Source: Prevotellaceae bacterium | GTDB taxonomy: Bacteria; Bacteroidota; Bacteroidia; Bacteroidales; Bacteroidaceae | Assembly: GCA_003150315.1 (NCBI GenBank) | Contig: QAML01000006.1 | Coordinates: forward strand, 1 to 5,758 | Reading direction: 5' to 3' | DNA length: 5,758 bases | Shown here: in pieces, positions 5,117 to 5,758 of the stretch | Layout: the number at the start of each line of letters is the position of its first letter | How positions within the stretch are numbered: position 1 is the first letter of the stretch | Translations under genes and position numbers: made by a program | Notes under the pieces: generated by a model | What the model was told of the DNA's origin: nothing | Database searches by the model: none | What the model saw: only the letters and a program-made list of their open reading frames with translations

Positions 5117-5758
5117 TTACATAGCAAGTTTGTAAACATGGCCGATTTTCTCGCAAATCTTGTCGGTGTCCTCGCCTACCTTAGGATTAATCAGTTCGGC
5201 ATATATCTGCGTGGAAAGAATAGACTTATGCCCCAATACTTTCTGAAGGGTTTCCAACGGCATCCCTTTGAGGATAGCCAAAACGGCAAATGTATGGCGT
5301 CCGATATGCGGGGTGACTTCGGCCCGGCAGTTACATTTCTTGCCTATGATTTTAAGGCTGAGGAACATGGTGTTGTATTCACCTACCGGGAAGACACATT
5401 CGGGGGAGTCTTTCTTTTCATCCACACCTCTGTATTTTTCAATCAGTTCGATAGCAATGGGCAATAATTTCACAACGTATGCCACTCCCGTTTTTATACG
5501 GTTGCCCATAAGCCATGTACCGCCGTCGGAGTCGGTATGAATATTATCATAGGTTATGGCTTTCAGGTCGGCATAGGCAAGGCCGGTGAAACACATGAAT
5601 AAAAACATATCACGCATGGCACGCTGACGTTTGTATTTCAGTTCTACATGGATCATCCTTTGCAGTTCCTCTTCTGAAAGGAAGGAACGTCTCTTATATT
5701 CGGGCATACACTCGAATGATGCGAACGGATGAACCCGTATCCAGCCTTTTTCCTGTGC
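5117..5758 (-). CDS. Tyrosine recombinase/integrase, C-terminal part (partial, 5' end beyond the window)
   Basis: 213 residues are visible, and the frame is open to the right edge. Codons before the ATG at 5707 read KGWIRVHPFASFEC, typical of the end of the core-binding domain, so 5707 is an internal Met and not the start. The catalytic domain begins at RRSFLSEEELQRMI. Visible landmarks: FTGLAYADLKAIT (Ala61 where the first catalytic Arg normally lies), Lys89 in GNRIKTG, H151-x-x-R154 in TPHIGRHTF, His177 in LGHKS, and the nucleophile Tyr186 in STQIYAEL. An absent first Arg is known in IntDOT and many Bacteroidetes integrases, where another residue may substitute, so the enzyme is probably active. 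It would integrate or excise the element together with D/E-type accessory proteins. It converges on gene E across the terminator, ends in TAA, and has no in-frame TGA in the visible part. Confidence 0.93.
   Translation of the reverse strand, partial: AQEKGWIRVHPFASFECMPEYKRRSFLSEEELQRMIHVELKYKRQRAMRDMFLFMCFTGLAYADLKAITYDNIHTDSDGGTWLMGNRIKTGVAYVVKLLPIAIELIEKYRGVDEKKDSPECVFPVGEYNTMFLSLKIIGKKCNCRAEVTPHIGRHTFAVLAILKGMPLETLQKVLGHKSILSTQIYAELINPKVGEDTDKICEKIGHVYKLAM

Noticed and set aside
1..5758. tRNA or other RNA genes, CRISPR array, insertion-sequence ends, attachment-site repeats
   Set aside because: None seen in either strand; in particular no suppressor tRNA is present in the gaps at 428-618, 1255-1366, 4326-4450 or 5042-5116.

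Overview
The window is accessory DNA from a Bacteroidales genome (Bacteroides, Parabacteroides or Prevotella type), apparently one end of an integrative/conjugative element related in its control genes to CTnDOT. The evidence is an RteB-like response regulator end, followed directly by an RteC-family regulator, two excisionase-like helix-turn-helix (HTH) genes, and a tyrosine recombinase of the Bacteroidetes type that lacks the usual first catalytic arginine. The assignment rests on recognised protein motifs only; no search could be run.

Layout. Positions 2-427 hold the 3' end of an rteB-like gene. Positions 428-618 are a regulatory gap with an inverted repeat and a sequence with exact sigma-54 (-24/-12) spacing. 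An rteC-like gene follows (619-1254). A ~110-base leader then precedes three consecutive genes of an unrecognised paralogous family, called A, B and C here (1367-4325). A second leader of the same architecture (4326-4450) precedes two small HTH genes, D and E (4451-5041). A strong bidirectional terminator (5059-5105) separates E from a convergent integrase that runs off the right edge.

Inferred logic. RteB would activate rteC at the sigma-54-type promoter. RteC, or another activator, may then act at two near-identical promoter modules. Each has a tandem 10-bp CGCCAA repeat, 20 bp, TTG, 20 bp, a TTNCTTTG box, and 33 bp to the ATG. One drives A-B-C and the other D-E. This resembles the CTnDOT cascade RteB -> RteC -> xis operon, with A-B-C as an extra co-regulated cargo.

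The most striking observation is that B, C and D each contain one in-frame TGA inside an otherwise continuous, homology-supported reading frame. In D the TGA sits where its neighbour E has an aromatic residue and where, as I recall the family, Trp is usual. None of the eight genes ends in TGA: five end in TAA and three in TAG. There are no frameshifts and no internal TAA or TAG. This pattern suits UGA read as Trp (recoding or suppression) or three TGG-to-TGA mutations. Two of the three TGAs are followed immediately by ATG, so stop-start reinitiation is also possible there.
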